A stretch of DNA of 7,065 nt. It comes from Oscillospiraceae bacterium. GTDB taxonomy: Bacteria; Bacillota; Clostridia; Oscillospirales; Ruminococcaceae. Made by a program: the position numbers and the translations under genes. The notes beneath the pieces were generated by a model. The model saw only the letters and a list, made by a program, of their open reading frames with translations. It was not told where the DNA came from and ran no database searches. The stretch is taken from positions 1 to 7,065 of the forward strand of contig WRLS01000109.1 of NCBI GenBank assembly GCA_009776345.1, read 5' to 3'. Positions 1 to 5,506 of the stretch are shown here, piece after piece; within the stretch, counting starts at the first letter, position 1, and each line of letters opens with the position of its first letter.

Positions 1-46
1 GCCCCCGGCCGGGGGCTGGGGGGGGGGGGAAGCCCCCCGCCCTACA
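1..46. repeat. GC-rich palindromic repeat edge with 12-G run
   Basis: Positions 1-16 are a perfect palindrome made of GCCCCCGG and its complement. Positions 18-29 are twelve consecutive G, followed by AAG and six C (33-38), which can fold back on the G run. Read on the minus strand, 45-30 begins GTAGGG and continues into a C/G-rich hairpin. That matches the GTAGGG modules seen elsewhere in this window (2643, 2775, 3018 on the minus strand, 4555). I therefore read this as the right-hand edge of another repeat composite cut by the window boundary. It is not coding. A TACAAT hexamer at 48-53 could be a -10 box for the next gene, but the expected -35 position falls in the G run and has no consensus, so a promoter is not supported. 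Confidence 0.6.
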
Positions 47-86
47 GTACAATAAAATTTACTAATTCTATGTGGGGGTGATTAGC

Positions 87-905
87 TTGGCGGCGACTGC
101 AAGGGCATATATTTCATTGTTCCGCATACGCGCCGCGGAATCTATGCAATATCGTCTGGCGGGGATATCCGGCGCGCTGGTCAGCATTGTATGGACGCTG
201 ATTGAAGTGACAATTTATATTGTTTTCTATACATATGCCGACAACCGCTTTAATTTTACGCTTACTTTGCATCAGGTTATCGCGTATTCATGGGTTAAGG
301 AACTGATCTTCGCCATGCTTGTATTTAACATTGACGACGATATCCGCCAAAAAATCGTCAGCGGTGATGTAGGCATAGAGCTTTGCCGCCCGCTCGACCT
401 GTATTGGCATTGGTTCGCAAAGTCATCTGCCGGGCGTGTGGGCATGGTCATTTTCAGGAGCGGCGTGGTTTTGCTGGCGGGCATACTGATCCCCGGGCAG
501 TACGGGATGTCCCTGCCCGCGTCATTGGCGGGGTTCTTCGCTTTTATTGTATCATTTTCCTGCGCTTTTTTGCTGTGCGCGTCATATGCCGCGCTGATGT
601 GCGCGGTGCGGCTTGGCATTACATGGGGCGAAGGGCCGGTGTATATGCTTATGCTAATGAGCCATATATTGGCAGGCGGGTATCTGCCGCTGCAATTGTG
701 GCCGGATTTTATGCAGCGGTTTTTGTTTTTTCAGCCGTTTGCGGGTTGCCTTGATATCCCGGCGCGTTTATATATCGGGGCTATGCAGCCCGCAGACGCG
801 CTCCCGGCTATTTTGCTGCAGCTTGGCTGGGCGGCGGTGTTTGTGGGTCTTGGGCGGCTGATAATGTCACGGCGCCAACGGGGCGTTATTATTCAGGGGG
901 GCTGA
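87..905 (+). CDS. ABC-2 family exporter permease subunit (first of a pair)
   Basis: This is an integral membrane subunit of an ABC exporter, 272 residues from the TTG at 87. Length, about six hydrophobic segments (roughly 27-51, 60-80, 117-137, 143-180, 187-210, 240-260) and the motif IVSGDVGIELCRPLDLYW near residues 89-106 fit the ABC-2 permease family formerly called DUF990 (PF06182, COG4587/COG3694 type). The Gly-x-(7)-Arg-Pro pattern recurs in the downstream gene. Start choice: GTG at 72 and GTG at 78 are in frame, but GGGGGTGATT at 74-83 matches the GGAGGTGATC anti-16S sequence with only two differences, and lies eight bases before TTG 87. I therefore prefer 87 and treat the earlier GTGs as part of the ribosome binding site. 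The next gene starts two bases after the stop, so the two are surely co-translated. Such pairs normally follow an ATPase gene (COG4586 type), which would lie left of the window. The substrate cannot be told from sequence. Family assignment is good; start is moderately sure. Confidence 0.85.
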   Translation: MAATARAYISLFRIRAAESMQYRLAGISGALVSIVWTLIEVTIYIVFYTYADNRFNFTLTLHQVIAYSWVKELIFAMLVFNIDDDIRQKIVSGDVGIELCRPLDLYWHWFAKSSAGRVGMVIFRSGVVLLAGILIPGQYGMSLPASLAGFFAFIVSFSCAFLLCASYAALMCAVRLGITWGEGPVYMLMLMSHILAGGYLPLQLWPDFMQRFLFFQPFAGCLDIPARLYIGAMQPADALPAILLQLGWAAVFVGLGRLIMSRRQRGVIIQGG

Positions 906-907
906 TT

Positions 908-1696
908 ATGGGCGAGTTGAAAATGTATTTTAAGCTTGTAAAAATGAACCTGCTGTCATCCCTTGAATACAAGGGTTGGTGGCTGATGATATTGCAGGTG
1001 GTCACAGTGGTTGTCACCGACCCGCTTGGCACTGTGTTTATGTTCTCCCGGTTCGGTTCAATCGGCCCATGGACTATGGAGCGCATACTGCTGATATATT
1101 CCATATCCGTTTCGTCATATGGCTTTGCTGAGTCATTTTGCCGAGGCATGGATTATTTCCCATGGCATATACTCCGCACAGGCGGTTTTGACAGGCTGAT
1201 GCTGCGGCCTAAATCCCTTTTTACACAGGTTGCGGCTTCGTATTTTCATATCCACCGACTGTCCCGCCCGCTGACCGGCTTGGGGATTATTATTTGGTGC
1301 CTTTCGCGGCAGGGGATACAGGCCACTCCGCATAACACCGTAATGCTGATAACAGCGCTGCTTGGCGGGACGCTTTTGTATATAGGCATAATAACGGCAA
1401 CAGGCGGGTTTGCTTTCTTTACAATAAAAACCATGGAATGGTTTAACATCCTCACCTTTGCCGGTTTTCAAGTAACGCGCATACCAATGGAGTATATGCC
1501 CCCTGCCCTAAAAAACGCGTTTACTTTTTTCTTCCCAATGCTCGTCATCAGCTATTATCCTGCCTCGGCGATCTGCGGCTGGGGGGACAGCGCGTGGCTG
1601 GGCTGGCTCGCGTTGCCCGCCGGTGCCGCGTTTTTTGGGTTTTCGCTGCTGATTTGGCGGTTCGGCGTGCGGCGGTATAAGAGTACGGGGAGCTAG
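908..1696 (+). CDS. ABC-2 family exporter permease subunit (second of a pair)
   Basis: This is a 262-residue membrane protein, the partner permease of the preceding gene. It starts at ATG 908, with AGGGGGGCTGATT at 894-907 as ribosome binding site overlapping the upstream stop, a tight translational coupling arrangement. Hydrophobic stretches lie at roughly 24-46, 58-75, 118-133, 141-172, 200-225 and 232-250. GGFDRLMLRPKSLFTQV (residues 92-108) is the DUF990-type signature equivalent to the Arg-Pro motif in the first subunit, so the pair probably forms a heterodimeric channel. No ATP-binding motifs are present in either protein. The stop codon TAG (1694-1696) donates its last G to a stable hairpin (1696-1712). 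The downstream neighbour rplU has its own promoter, so this operon ends here. Confidence 0.85.
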   Translation: MGELKMYFKLVKMNLLSSLEYKGWWLMILQVVTVVVTDPLGTVFMFSRFGSIGPWTMERILLIYSISVSSYGFAESFCRGMDYFPWHILRTGGFDRLMLRPKSLFTQVAASYFHIHRLSRPLTGLGIIIWCLSRQGIQATPHNTVMLITALLGGTLLYIGIITATGGFAFFTIKTMEWFNILTFAGFQVTRIPMEYMPPALKNAFTFFFPMLVISYYPASAICGWGDSAWLGWLALPAGAAFFGFSLLIWRFGVRRYKSTGS

Positions 1697-1757
1697 CGCG
1701 GCGAAGCCGCGCAGGATTGAGGATTGAGGTTTTAGGATATAGGAAGGGAAGGAATTT
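1696..1757. repeat. bounding hairpin plus heptad tract (partial repeat composite I)
   Basis: Positions 1696-1712 form a perfect 7-bp hairpin, GCGCGGC and GCCGCGC around a GAA triloop, starting on the last base of the permease stop codon. It is followed by A and then heptads GGATTGA, GGATTGA, GGTTTTA, GGATATA and the tail GGAAGGGAAGGAATT. This is the same left module seen at 2599, 4511 and, more degenerate, 5532. The GTAGGG payload and right half are missing, so this is a truncated or solo copy. There is no T-run after the hairpin, so it is not a canonical intrinsic terminator, though it could still protect the 3' end of the ABC transcript. Confidence 0.7.
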
Positions 1758-1794
1758 ATTGCGCGGTTTTTGATTGTGAATTATGAATTTTTTC

Positions 1795-1823
1795 TTGACA
1801 TTGTGCCGCCTCTATGGTAATAT
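1795..1823 (+). promoter_or_regulatory. sigma-A promoter of the rplU-rpmA operon
   Basis: TTGACA at 1795-1800 and TAATAT at 1818-1823 are separated by exactly 17 bases. TG at 1815-1816 gives an extended -10 (TGGTAATAT). This is close to the vegetative consensus, as expected for ribosomal protein genes. Transcription would start near 1830, leaving an untranslated leader of about 99 bases before rplU. Confidence 0.88.
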
Positions 1824-1830
1824 TTCTTTT

Positions 1831-1923
1831 ACCGCGTGTTACGGGCCGATAAGCGCCGCTGTGGCCGCCTGTTTAACAGCGAGATCATAAAGCGCCCGGC
1901 TTTTCGGGGGCTTAGAAAGAGGG
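1831..1923 (+). ncRNA. probable ribosomal protein L21 leader (5' UTR of rplU)
   Basis: The leader between the promoter and rplU is structured and GC-rich. CGCTGT (1857-1862) pairs with ACAGCG (1876-1881), followed by GAGATCATAA. AAGCGCCCG (1890-1898) pairs with CGGGGGCTT (1905-1913), with one G-G mismatch and a six-base loop, ending just before the AAAGAGGG ribosome binding site (1916-1923). Firmicutes rplU transcripts carry an L21 leader (Rfam RF00559) thought to bind L21 for feedback control, and position and architecture match. No terminator-type T-run is visible, so control at translation is more likely than attenuation. The assignment to the Rfam family is by context and general resemblance; a covariance-model search was not possible. 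Confidence 0.65.
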
Positions 1924-1928
1924 CTTTC

Positions 1929-2240
1929 ATGTACGCGATCATTGAAACCGGCGGGAAGCAGTACCGGGTCCGGGAAGGCGACATTTTGTTTATCGAAAAG
2001 CTGGAAGCGGGTGCGGACGGCGATATTGTTTTCGATAAAGTAATGGCGGTCGGGACAGACGAGGGGACAACCTTCGGCACGCCGGCAATCAGCGGGGCGA
2101 GCGTTTCCGCAAAGCTTATAAAAAACGGCAAGGCGAAAAAAGTAACGGTCTTTACCTATCGCAAAAGAAAAGGCAGCAAGCGCAAAATGGGCCACCGCCA
2201 GCCGTATACAAAGGTTCAGATCGGCACGATTACAGCGTAA
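1929..2240 (+). CDS. rplU: 50S ribosomal protein L21
   Basis: This is a large-subunit ribosomal protein that binds 23S rRNA. The protein is 103 residues, the usual L21 length. It begins [14 protein letters not shown], the typical L21 N-terminus, and contains the basic C-terminal region [20 protein letters not shown] followed by [10 protein letters not shown], which is the L21 signature. The reading frame extends upstream to 1836, but that part is the leader RNA. ATG 1929 is chosen because it gives the family N-terminus and has AAAGAGGG five bases upstream. It forms an operon with rpmA 36 bases downstream, without the intervening prp (ysxB) gene found in many Firmicutes. Confidence 0.98.
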   Translation: MYAIIETGGKQYRVREGDILFIEKLEAGADGDIVFDKVMAVGTDEGTTFGTPAISGASVSAKLIKNGKAKKVTVFTYRKRKGSKRKMGHRQPYTKVQIGTITA

Positions 2241-2276
2241 ATCAACCGCAGCTTTACTATTTCGGAGGTGTTATAA

Positions 2277-2534
2277 ATGGCACATAAAAAAGGAATGGGC
2301 TCCACAAAAAACGGGCGCGACAGCAAATCCAAGCGCCTTGGCGTTAAACGCGCCGACGGCCAGGCTGTGTTGGCGGGCAATATTTTAGTGCGCCAGCGCG
2401 GAACGAAAATCCATCCCGGCTCGGGGGTCGGCAAAGGCTCTGACGATACGCTGTTCGCGCTTGTGACAGGCAGGGTCCGCTTTGAGCGGCTTGGCCGCGA
2501 CCGCAAGCAGGTATGCGTTTACGCGGAGCAGTAA
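2277..2534 (+). CDS. rpmA: 50S ribosomal protein L27
   Basis: This is a large-subunit protein whose N-terminal tail reaches toward the peptidyl transferase centre. It has 85 residues, beginning [16 protein letters not shown] and followed by [23 protein letters not shown], all canonical L27. GGAGGTG at 2264-2270, six bases before ATG 2277, is a strong ribosome binding site. An in-frame TAA at 2274-2276 directly before the ATG proves there is no N-terminal extension. Many Firmicutes L27 proteins carry a short leader peptide ending in Phe-Phe that Prp protease removes; this one is already in the mature, proteobacteria-like form, matching the missing prp. The often-linked obg gene does not follow; a repeat region does. 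Confidence 0.98.
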   Translation: MAHKKGMGSTKNGRDSKSKRLGVKRADGQAVLAGNILVRQRGTKIHPGSGVGKGSDDTLFALVTGRVRFERLGRDRKQVCVYAEQ

Positions 2535-2553
2535 AATTTGCTATGCAAATAAT

Positions 2554-2598
2554 GCGCCCTGAGTGAATGCTCGGGGCGCTGTTGCGCGGAGCGCAGCA
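2554..2598 (+). terminator. two abutting hairpins after rpmA
   Basis: GCGCCCTGAG (2554-2563) pairs with CTCGGGGCGC (2570-2579), a 10-bp stem with one G-T and a six-base loop, 20 bases after the rpmA stop. Directly adjoining it, 2580-2587 pairs with 2591-2598 around a GGA triloop (8 bp, one G-T). No T-run follows either, so intrinsic termination is uncertain. The first is the probable operon terminator or 3' stabiliser. The second is the bounding hairpin of the next repeat composite, since it ends in CA directly before GGATTGA as at 4510. Confidence 0.5.
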
Positions 2599-2759
2599 GG
2601 ATTGAGGATTGAGATTATAGGATTTAGGAAGGGAAGGAATTTGTAGGGTCGGGCTTCCATGCCCGACCGTCAAAGACCGATAAAACGTTCGCGGTCGGGG
2701 ATGGAACCCCGACCCTACCCTAAAACCTATAACCTAAATCCTAAATCCTGCCGAAGGCA
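2599..2759. repeat. complete repeat composite II (heptads, GTAGGG hairpin, inverted copy)
   Basis: This is the best-formed copy of the intergenic repeat family. Left heptads are GGATTGA, GGATTGA, GATTATA and GGATTTA, then GGAAGGGAAGGAATTT. A GTAGGG module follows at 2643-2669, whose inner stem 2647-2654/2661-2668 has loop TTCCAT. After a 22-base spacer comes an inverted GTAGGG module at 2692-2718, with stem 2693-2700/2707-2714. The right side reads as inverted heptads, CCCTAAAA, CCTATAA, CCTAAAT, CCTAAAT, CC, and ends in a small hairpin, TGCC-GAA-GGCA (2749-2759). The two 27-base modules are inverted copies with two differences, both inside the hairpin stem and mutually compensating. No coding potential is seen. 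It resembles a MITE-like or REP-like element; no target duplication was recognised. Confidence 0.8.
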
Positions 2760-2774
2760 AAACATATTTTTCGT

Positions 2775-3021
2775 GTAGGGTCGGCAATCTGCCGCCCGCA
2801 CTATACGATATGCCACGGTATTTTGCGGGCATCCCTTATGCCCCCTTCGCGCACGAAGGGGGTGCCGCCCGCAGGCGGCGGGGGTTGTTGCCCGCAAATC
2901 GCCGCCAAAGGACAACCCCCGGCACTTCGTGCCACCCCCTTCGTGCGCGAAGGGGGCAAAAAATGCGCAATATTGTTGATTGCCCTGTAATTTACGGGCG
3001 GGATGACCCCGCCCCTACCCT
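2775..3021. repeat. repeat composite III (GTAGGG modules around two inward-facing C5/G5 units)
   Basis: This gene-free stretch between rpmA and pncB holds four palindromic modules. A GTAGGG module at 2775-2799 carries a CGGCA-ATC-TGCCG hairpin. A two-hairpin unit lies at 2841-2887: 9-bp stem CCCCCTTCG/CGAAGGGGG with loop CGCA, then GCCGCC/GGCGGC with loop CGCA, then GGGGGTTG. The same unit lies inverted at 2913-2956: CAACCCCC, then GGCAC-TTC-GTGCC, then CCCCCTTCG/CGAAGGGGG with loop TGCG. An inverted GTAGGG module lies at 2995-3018, with 7-bp stem GGGCGGG/CCCGCCC around ATGAC. The whole is a nested, imperfect inverted repeat. The last bases CCCTAAAACCC are a heptad remnant only about 17 bases before the pncB ribosome binding site. 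No promoter for pncB could be recognised in it. Confidence 0.75.
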
Positions 3022-3047
3022 AAAACCCACACATAATGGAGAGAAAA

Positions 3048-4517
3048 ATGCAACAACCCAACTCCCTAAAACCGCAGCGCAATCTCACCATGCTCATGGA
3101 TTTCTATGAGCTTACGATGGGCAACGGCTACCTTGCCGGCGGCATAGGGGATAAAACAGCCGTATTTGATATGTTTTTCCGGAAAATTCCGGAAAACGGC
3201 GGCTTTTGCATTTTTGCGGGCTTGGAGCAGCTCGCGCAGTATCTTGAGAACCTGCGCTTCACCGATGAGGACATCGAGTTTTTGCGCTCCAAAAAAATAT
3301 TCGACGACCGCTTTCTTTCTTATCTCAAAAACTTCACCTTCGAATGTGATGTATGGGCATTTAGAGAAGGCACACCGATGTTCCCGGGGGAGCCTATTGT
3401 AATCGTGCGGGGGCCGGTTGTGCAGGCGCAGATGGTCGAAACAATGATACTTCTTACAATCAACCACCAGAGCCTTATCGCGACAAAGGCAAACAGGATC
3501 GTAAGGGCGGCGCAGGGGCGGGATGTAATCGAATTCGGCTCCAGGCGCGCGCAAAGCTACGACGCGGCGATTTACGGCGCGCGGGCGGCATACATCGGCG
3601 GCTGTGCCGCCACCGCCTGTACTATTTTAGAGCGCGACCACGGCGTTCCGGTTGTCGGCACAATGGCGCATAGCTGGGTTCAAATGTTCGGCAGCGAGTA
3701 CGAGGCGTTCGCCCGTTACGCAAAACTCTACCCCGACAACTGCACACTGCTGGTGGATACGTATAATACAAGCCGGTCGGGCGTACCAAACGCGATCCGT
3801 GTATTTGACGAGGTTTTGGCGCCCATGGGCAAACGCCCGAAAGCGATCCGCATTGACTCGGGCGATATCGCCTACCTCTCAAAAAAAGCCCGCGGGATGC
3901 TCGACGGGGCAGGGTACCCCGATGTAAAAATCATAGCGTCAAACTCCCTCGACGAATACATCATCCGCGACCTTCTTATCCAGGGCGCGGCGGTGGATGC
4001 CTTCGGCGTGGGCGAAAAAATGATCACAAGCAAGGCGGAGCCTGTAATGGGCGGCGTCTACAAGCTTGCGGCCGTACAGGGCAAAGGCGGCGGCTATATC
4101 CCAAAAATAAAAATCAGCGAAACCATAGAAAAAATCACAAATCCCGGCTTTAAAAGCGCATACCGCTTTTTCAGCCGGGAAAGCGGCAAGGCGATTGCCG
4201 ATTACATCACAGTCTACGGCGAAGAAATAAACCCGGAAAATCCGGTTACCCTCTTCGACCCCAATGCTACATGGAAAAAACAAACCGTGCAAAATTTTGA
4301 TATGCGCCGCCTACTCACCCCGGTTTTTGTAAAAGGCAGGCGCGTGTACGAGCCTACGCCCCTCACCCAAGTACAAAAATTCTGCGCCGACGAAATCGCC
4401 GGCTTATGGGACGAAGTAAAACGCTTCGAGCATCCGCACAGGTATTACGTCGACCTTTCGCAGAAGCTTTGGGATATAAAACAGGGGATGCTGACCGGCG
4501 GAGCCGGTCAGGATTGA
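3048..4517 (+). CDS. pncB: nicotinate phosphoribosyltransferase
   Basis: This enzyme joins nicotinate and PRPP to nicotinate mononucleotide with ATP hydrolysis, the first step of the Preiss-Handler NAD salvage route, in the cytosol. It has 489 residues, normal for the Firmicutes-type enzyme. Recognisable blocks are DFYELTMGNGYL (18-29), EFGSRRAQSYDAA (162-174), VGTMAHSWVQMFG (203-215, carrying the conserved His, which is phosphorylated in ATP-coupled homologues), LLVDTYNTSRSG (234-245), RIDSGDI (268-274) and DAFGVGEKMITS further on. An upstream in-frame ATG at 3036 exists, but GGAGAG at 3038-3043 overlaps it and sits correctly before ATG 3048, so 3048 is preferred. Oddity: the last residues TGGAGQD are encoded by the repeat that follows. 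The hairpin 4492-4510 gives TGGAGQ and the first heptad gives Asp and the TGA stop; the family-like end is near LSQKLWDIKQ. It is monocistronic, and convergent with the reverse rubrerythrin gene. Confidence 0.97.
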   Translation: MQQPNSLKPQRNLTMLMDFYELTMGNGYLAGGIGDKTAVFDMFFRKIPENGGFCIFAGLEQLAQYLENLRFTDEDIEFLRSKKIFDDRFLSYLKNFTFECDVWAFREGTPMFPGEPIVIVRGPVVQAQMVETMILLTINHQSLIATKANRIVRAAQGRDVIEFGSRRAQSYDAAIYGARAAYIGGCAATACTILERDHGVPVVGTMAHSWVQMFGSEYEAFARYAKLYPDNCTLLVDTYNTSRSGVPNAIRVFDEVLAPMGKRPKAIRIDSGDIAYLSKKARGMLDGAGYPDVKIIASNSLDEYIIRDLLIQGAAVDAFGVGEKMITSKAEPVMGGVYKLAAVQGKGGGYIPKIKISETIEKITNPGFKSAYRFFSRESGKAIADYITVYGEEINPENPVTLFDPNATWKKQTVQNFDMRRLLTPVFVKGRRVYEPTPLTQVQKFCADEIAGLWDEVKRFEHPHRYYVDLSQKLWDIKQGMLTGGAGQD

Positions 4518-4684
4518 GGTTTTAGGATTAAGGATTTAGGAAGGGAAGAAACTTGTAGGGTCGGGGTTCCATCCCCGACCGCTTTTTGCCCCCTTCGCGC
4601 ACGAAGGGGGTGCCGCCCGCAGGCGGCGGGGGTTGCCCCTACCCTAAACCCTCAAACCCCAATCCTAAAACCTGCCGTCAGGCA
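4492..4684. repeat. repeat composite IV between convergent genes
   Basis: The left hairpin TGACCGGC-GGA-GCCGGTCA (4492-4510) is a perfect 8-bp stem with triloop and lies inside the pncB reading frame. Heptads from 4511 are GGATTGA, GGTTTTA, GGATTAA and GGATTTA, then GGAAGGGAAGAAACTT. A GTAGGG module follows at 4555-4581, with stem 4559-4566/4573-4580 and loop TTCCAT. The C5/G5 unit at 4589-4635 is identical over 47 bases to 2841-2887. Inverted heptads occupy 4640-4672. The right hairpin TGCC-GTCA-GGCA (4673-4684) has the stop codon of the minus-strand rubrerythrin in its loop. No T-rich tract favours either direction, so any terminator role would depend on the hairpins alone. Confidence 0.8.
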
Positions 4685-5226
4685 AAATACCGCTCCAGCA
4701 ACCCTTTAAACGCCTGCCCGTGCCGCGCCTCGTCCTTGCACATTTCATGCACTGTGTCATGTATCGCGTCCAAGTTAAGCTGCTTTGCCTTGGATGCGAT
4801 TTTCTTTTTGCCCTCGCACGCGCCGTATTCGGCCTCCGCCCTTAGCTCCAGGTTCTTTTTTGTATCCGCAAACACAACCTCGCCCAAAAGTTCGGCGAAT
4901 TTCGCGGCGTGTTCGGCCTCTTCAAACGCGATGCGCTTATACGCCTCCGCGATTTCGGGATAACCTTCGCGGTCGGCCTGTCGGCTCATTGCAAGGTACA
5001 TACCGACCTCCGTACACTCGCCCGTAAAATTCTGGCGCAGCCCTTCCAGGATTTCCGCGTCCACACCTTCGGCAACGCCTATGCGATGCTCGTCCGCCCA
5101 GACAAGCCCGGCTTCAGCGTCCATCAGCTTAAATTTACCGGCGGGCGCCTTGCATTGAGGGCAGAATTCGGGGGCTTGTTCGCCTTCGTGCATAAAACCG
5201 CAGACCGTACATATGTATCTCAGCAT
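4678..5226 (-). CDS. reverse rubrerythrin (N-terminal rubredoxin, C-terminal diiron domain)
   Basis: This is probably an NADH-linked peroxide/oxygen-scavenging protein of anaerobes, cytosolic. It has 182 residues. The N-terminal rubredoxin-like domain has Cys6-x2-Cys9 and Cys22-x2-Cys25. The four-helix ferritin-like domain follows with iron-ligand candidates Glu70, Glu103-x2-His106, Glu131 or Glu133, and Glu166-x2-His169. Placing rubredoxin before the diiron domain is the reverse of classical rubrerythrin and defines the reverse rubrerythrins known from clostridia. Start: the frame is open further upstream, but ATG at 5226 gives [11 protein letters not shown] and has GAAGGGAG (5235-5242) eight bases before it, while the extra 27 residues are hydrophobic and lack family sense. 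It has its own promoter and its 3' end meets pncB. The stop TGA lies in the loop of a repeat hairpin. Confidence 0.93.
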   Translation of the reverse strand: MLRYICTVCGFMHEGEQAPEFCPQCKAPAGKFKLMDAEAGLVWADEHRIGVAEGVDAEILEGLRQNFTGECTEVGMYLAMSRQADREGYPEIAEAYKRIAFEEAEHAAKFAELLGEVVFADTKKNLELRAEAEYGACEGKKKIASKAKQLNLDAIHDTVHEMCKDEARHGQAFKGLLERYFA

Positions 5227-5260
5227 TTTTAAAACTCCCTTCAATATAAACGATAAAGAC

Positions 5261-5289
5261 AGTATAGCACATTTTCCGGGCGTAAAAAA
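5261..5289 (-). promoter_or_regulatory. probable promoter of reverse rubrerythrin
   Basis: On the minus strand TATACT (5266-5261) is preceded by TGC, giving an extended -10 TGCTATACT. The -35 position, 17 bases upstream, reads TTTTTT (5289-5284), a weak match to TTGACA, which an extended -10 can compensate. The predicted start is near 5254, about 28 bases before the ATG. No clear PerR-like operator was recognised. Confidence 0.6.
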
Positions 5290-5383
5290 CAGTGAAATTA
5301 TGAACAAAGTTTATCTTTATCGGAAAAATGTATATCCTCATCCTTCCAAGAAATACTAACCGTATGGAAGCGAGGTGAGAAAA

Positions 5384-5506
5384 ATGGCAAAAAAAGACAA
5401 GTCCGGGAACAAGAACAGCTCCCAGGGCAGCCAAAACACAAACAACAATAAAGGCGGCAAAAACAACAGCCAAGGCACTCAGAGCAAGGCCGGGAACGAG
5501 GAGTAA
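5384..5506 (+). CDS. small 40-residue Asn/Lys/Gly/Ser-rich protein, function unknown
   Basis: I do not recognise this gene, but it looks translated. GAGGTGA at 5372-5378 is an excellent ribosome binding site with correct spacing to ATG 5384. The product has 9 Asn, 7 Lys, 6 Gly, 6 Ser, 4 Gln, 2 Thr, 2 Ala, 2 Glu, 1 Asp and the start Met. There are no aromatic, Cys, Pro or large hydrophobic residues. It should be soluble, unstructured and basic (7 Lys against 3 acidic). It begins MAKKDKSGN and ends KAGNEE. It is transcribed divergently from the reverse rubrerythrin with 157 bases between start codons; no convincing promoter was found, although TATATC at 5331-5336 could be a -10. The stop TAA lies in the stem of the hairpin 5500-5525. 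Small hydrophilic proteins of this composition resemble some minor spore proteins of Firmicutes, but that is only a compositional likeness. Confidence 0.6.
   Translation: MAKKDKSGNKNSSQGSQNTNNNKGGKNNSQGTQSKAGNEE

Noticed and set aside
1836..1928. N-terminal extension of L21 from an upstream start
   Set aside because: The frame is open by chance through the structured leader. The L21 family N-terminus and a ribosome binding site place the start at 1929.
2599..2748. True telomere or linear replicon end suggested by the TTTAGG-like heptads
   Set aside because: The tracts are short, degenerate, internal and repeated between ordinary genes in inverted pairs.
2599..3021. CRISPR array in the repeat-rich region
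   Set aside because: Repeats are palindromic modules of several kinds at irregular spacing and in both orientations, not identical direct repeats separated by equal-length spacers, and no cas gene is present.
2810..3109. 99-residue plus-strand ORF through composite III into pncB
   Set aside because: Its sequence is translated palindromic repeat (Arg/Gly/Pro-rich), and it overlaps the start of pncB in another frame.
3066..3554. 162-residue minus-strand ORF inside pncB
   Set aside because: It is an antisense shadow of a well-conserved gene, with no start signal and no family resemblance.
4586..4963. 125-residue plus-strand ORF over the rubrerythrin gene
   Set aside because: It begins in the repeat and runs antisense to a clear reverse rubrerythrin. 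It has no ribosome binding site or recognisable domain.
5135..5473. 112-residue minus-strand ORF with a hydrophobic N-terminus crossing the small ORF and the rubrerythrin promoter
   Set aside because: It overlaps the rubrerythrin start region in another frame and runs antisense to the small ORF, which has a clear ribosome binding site. It has no supporting start signal of its own.
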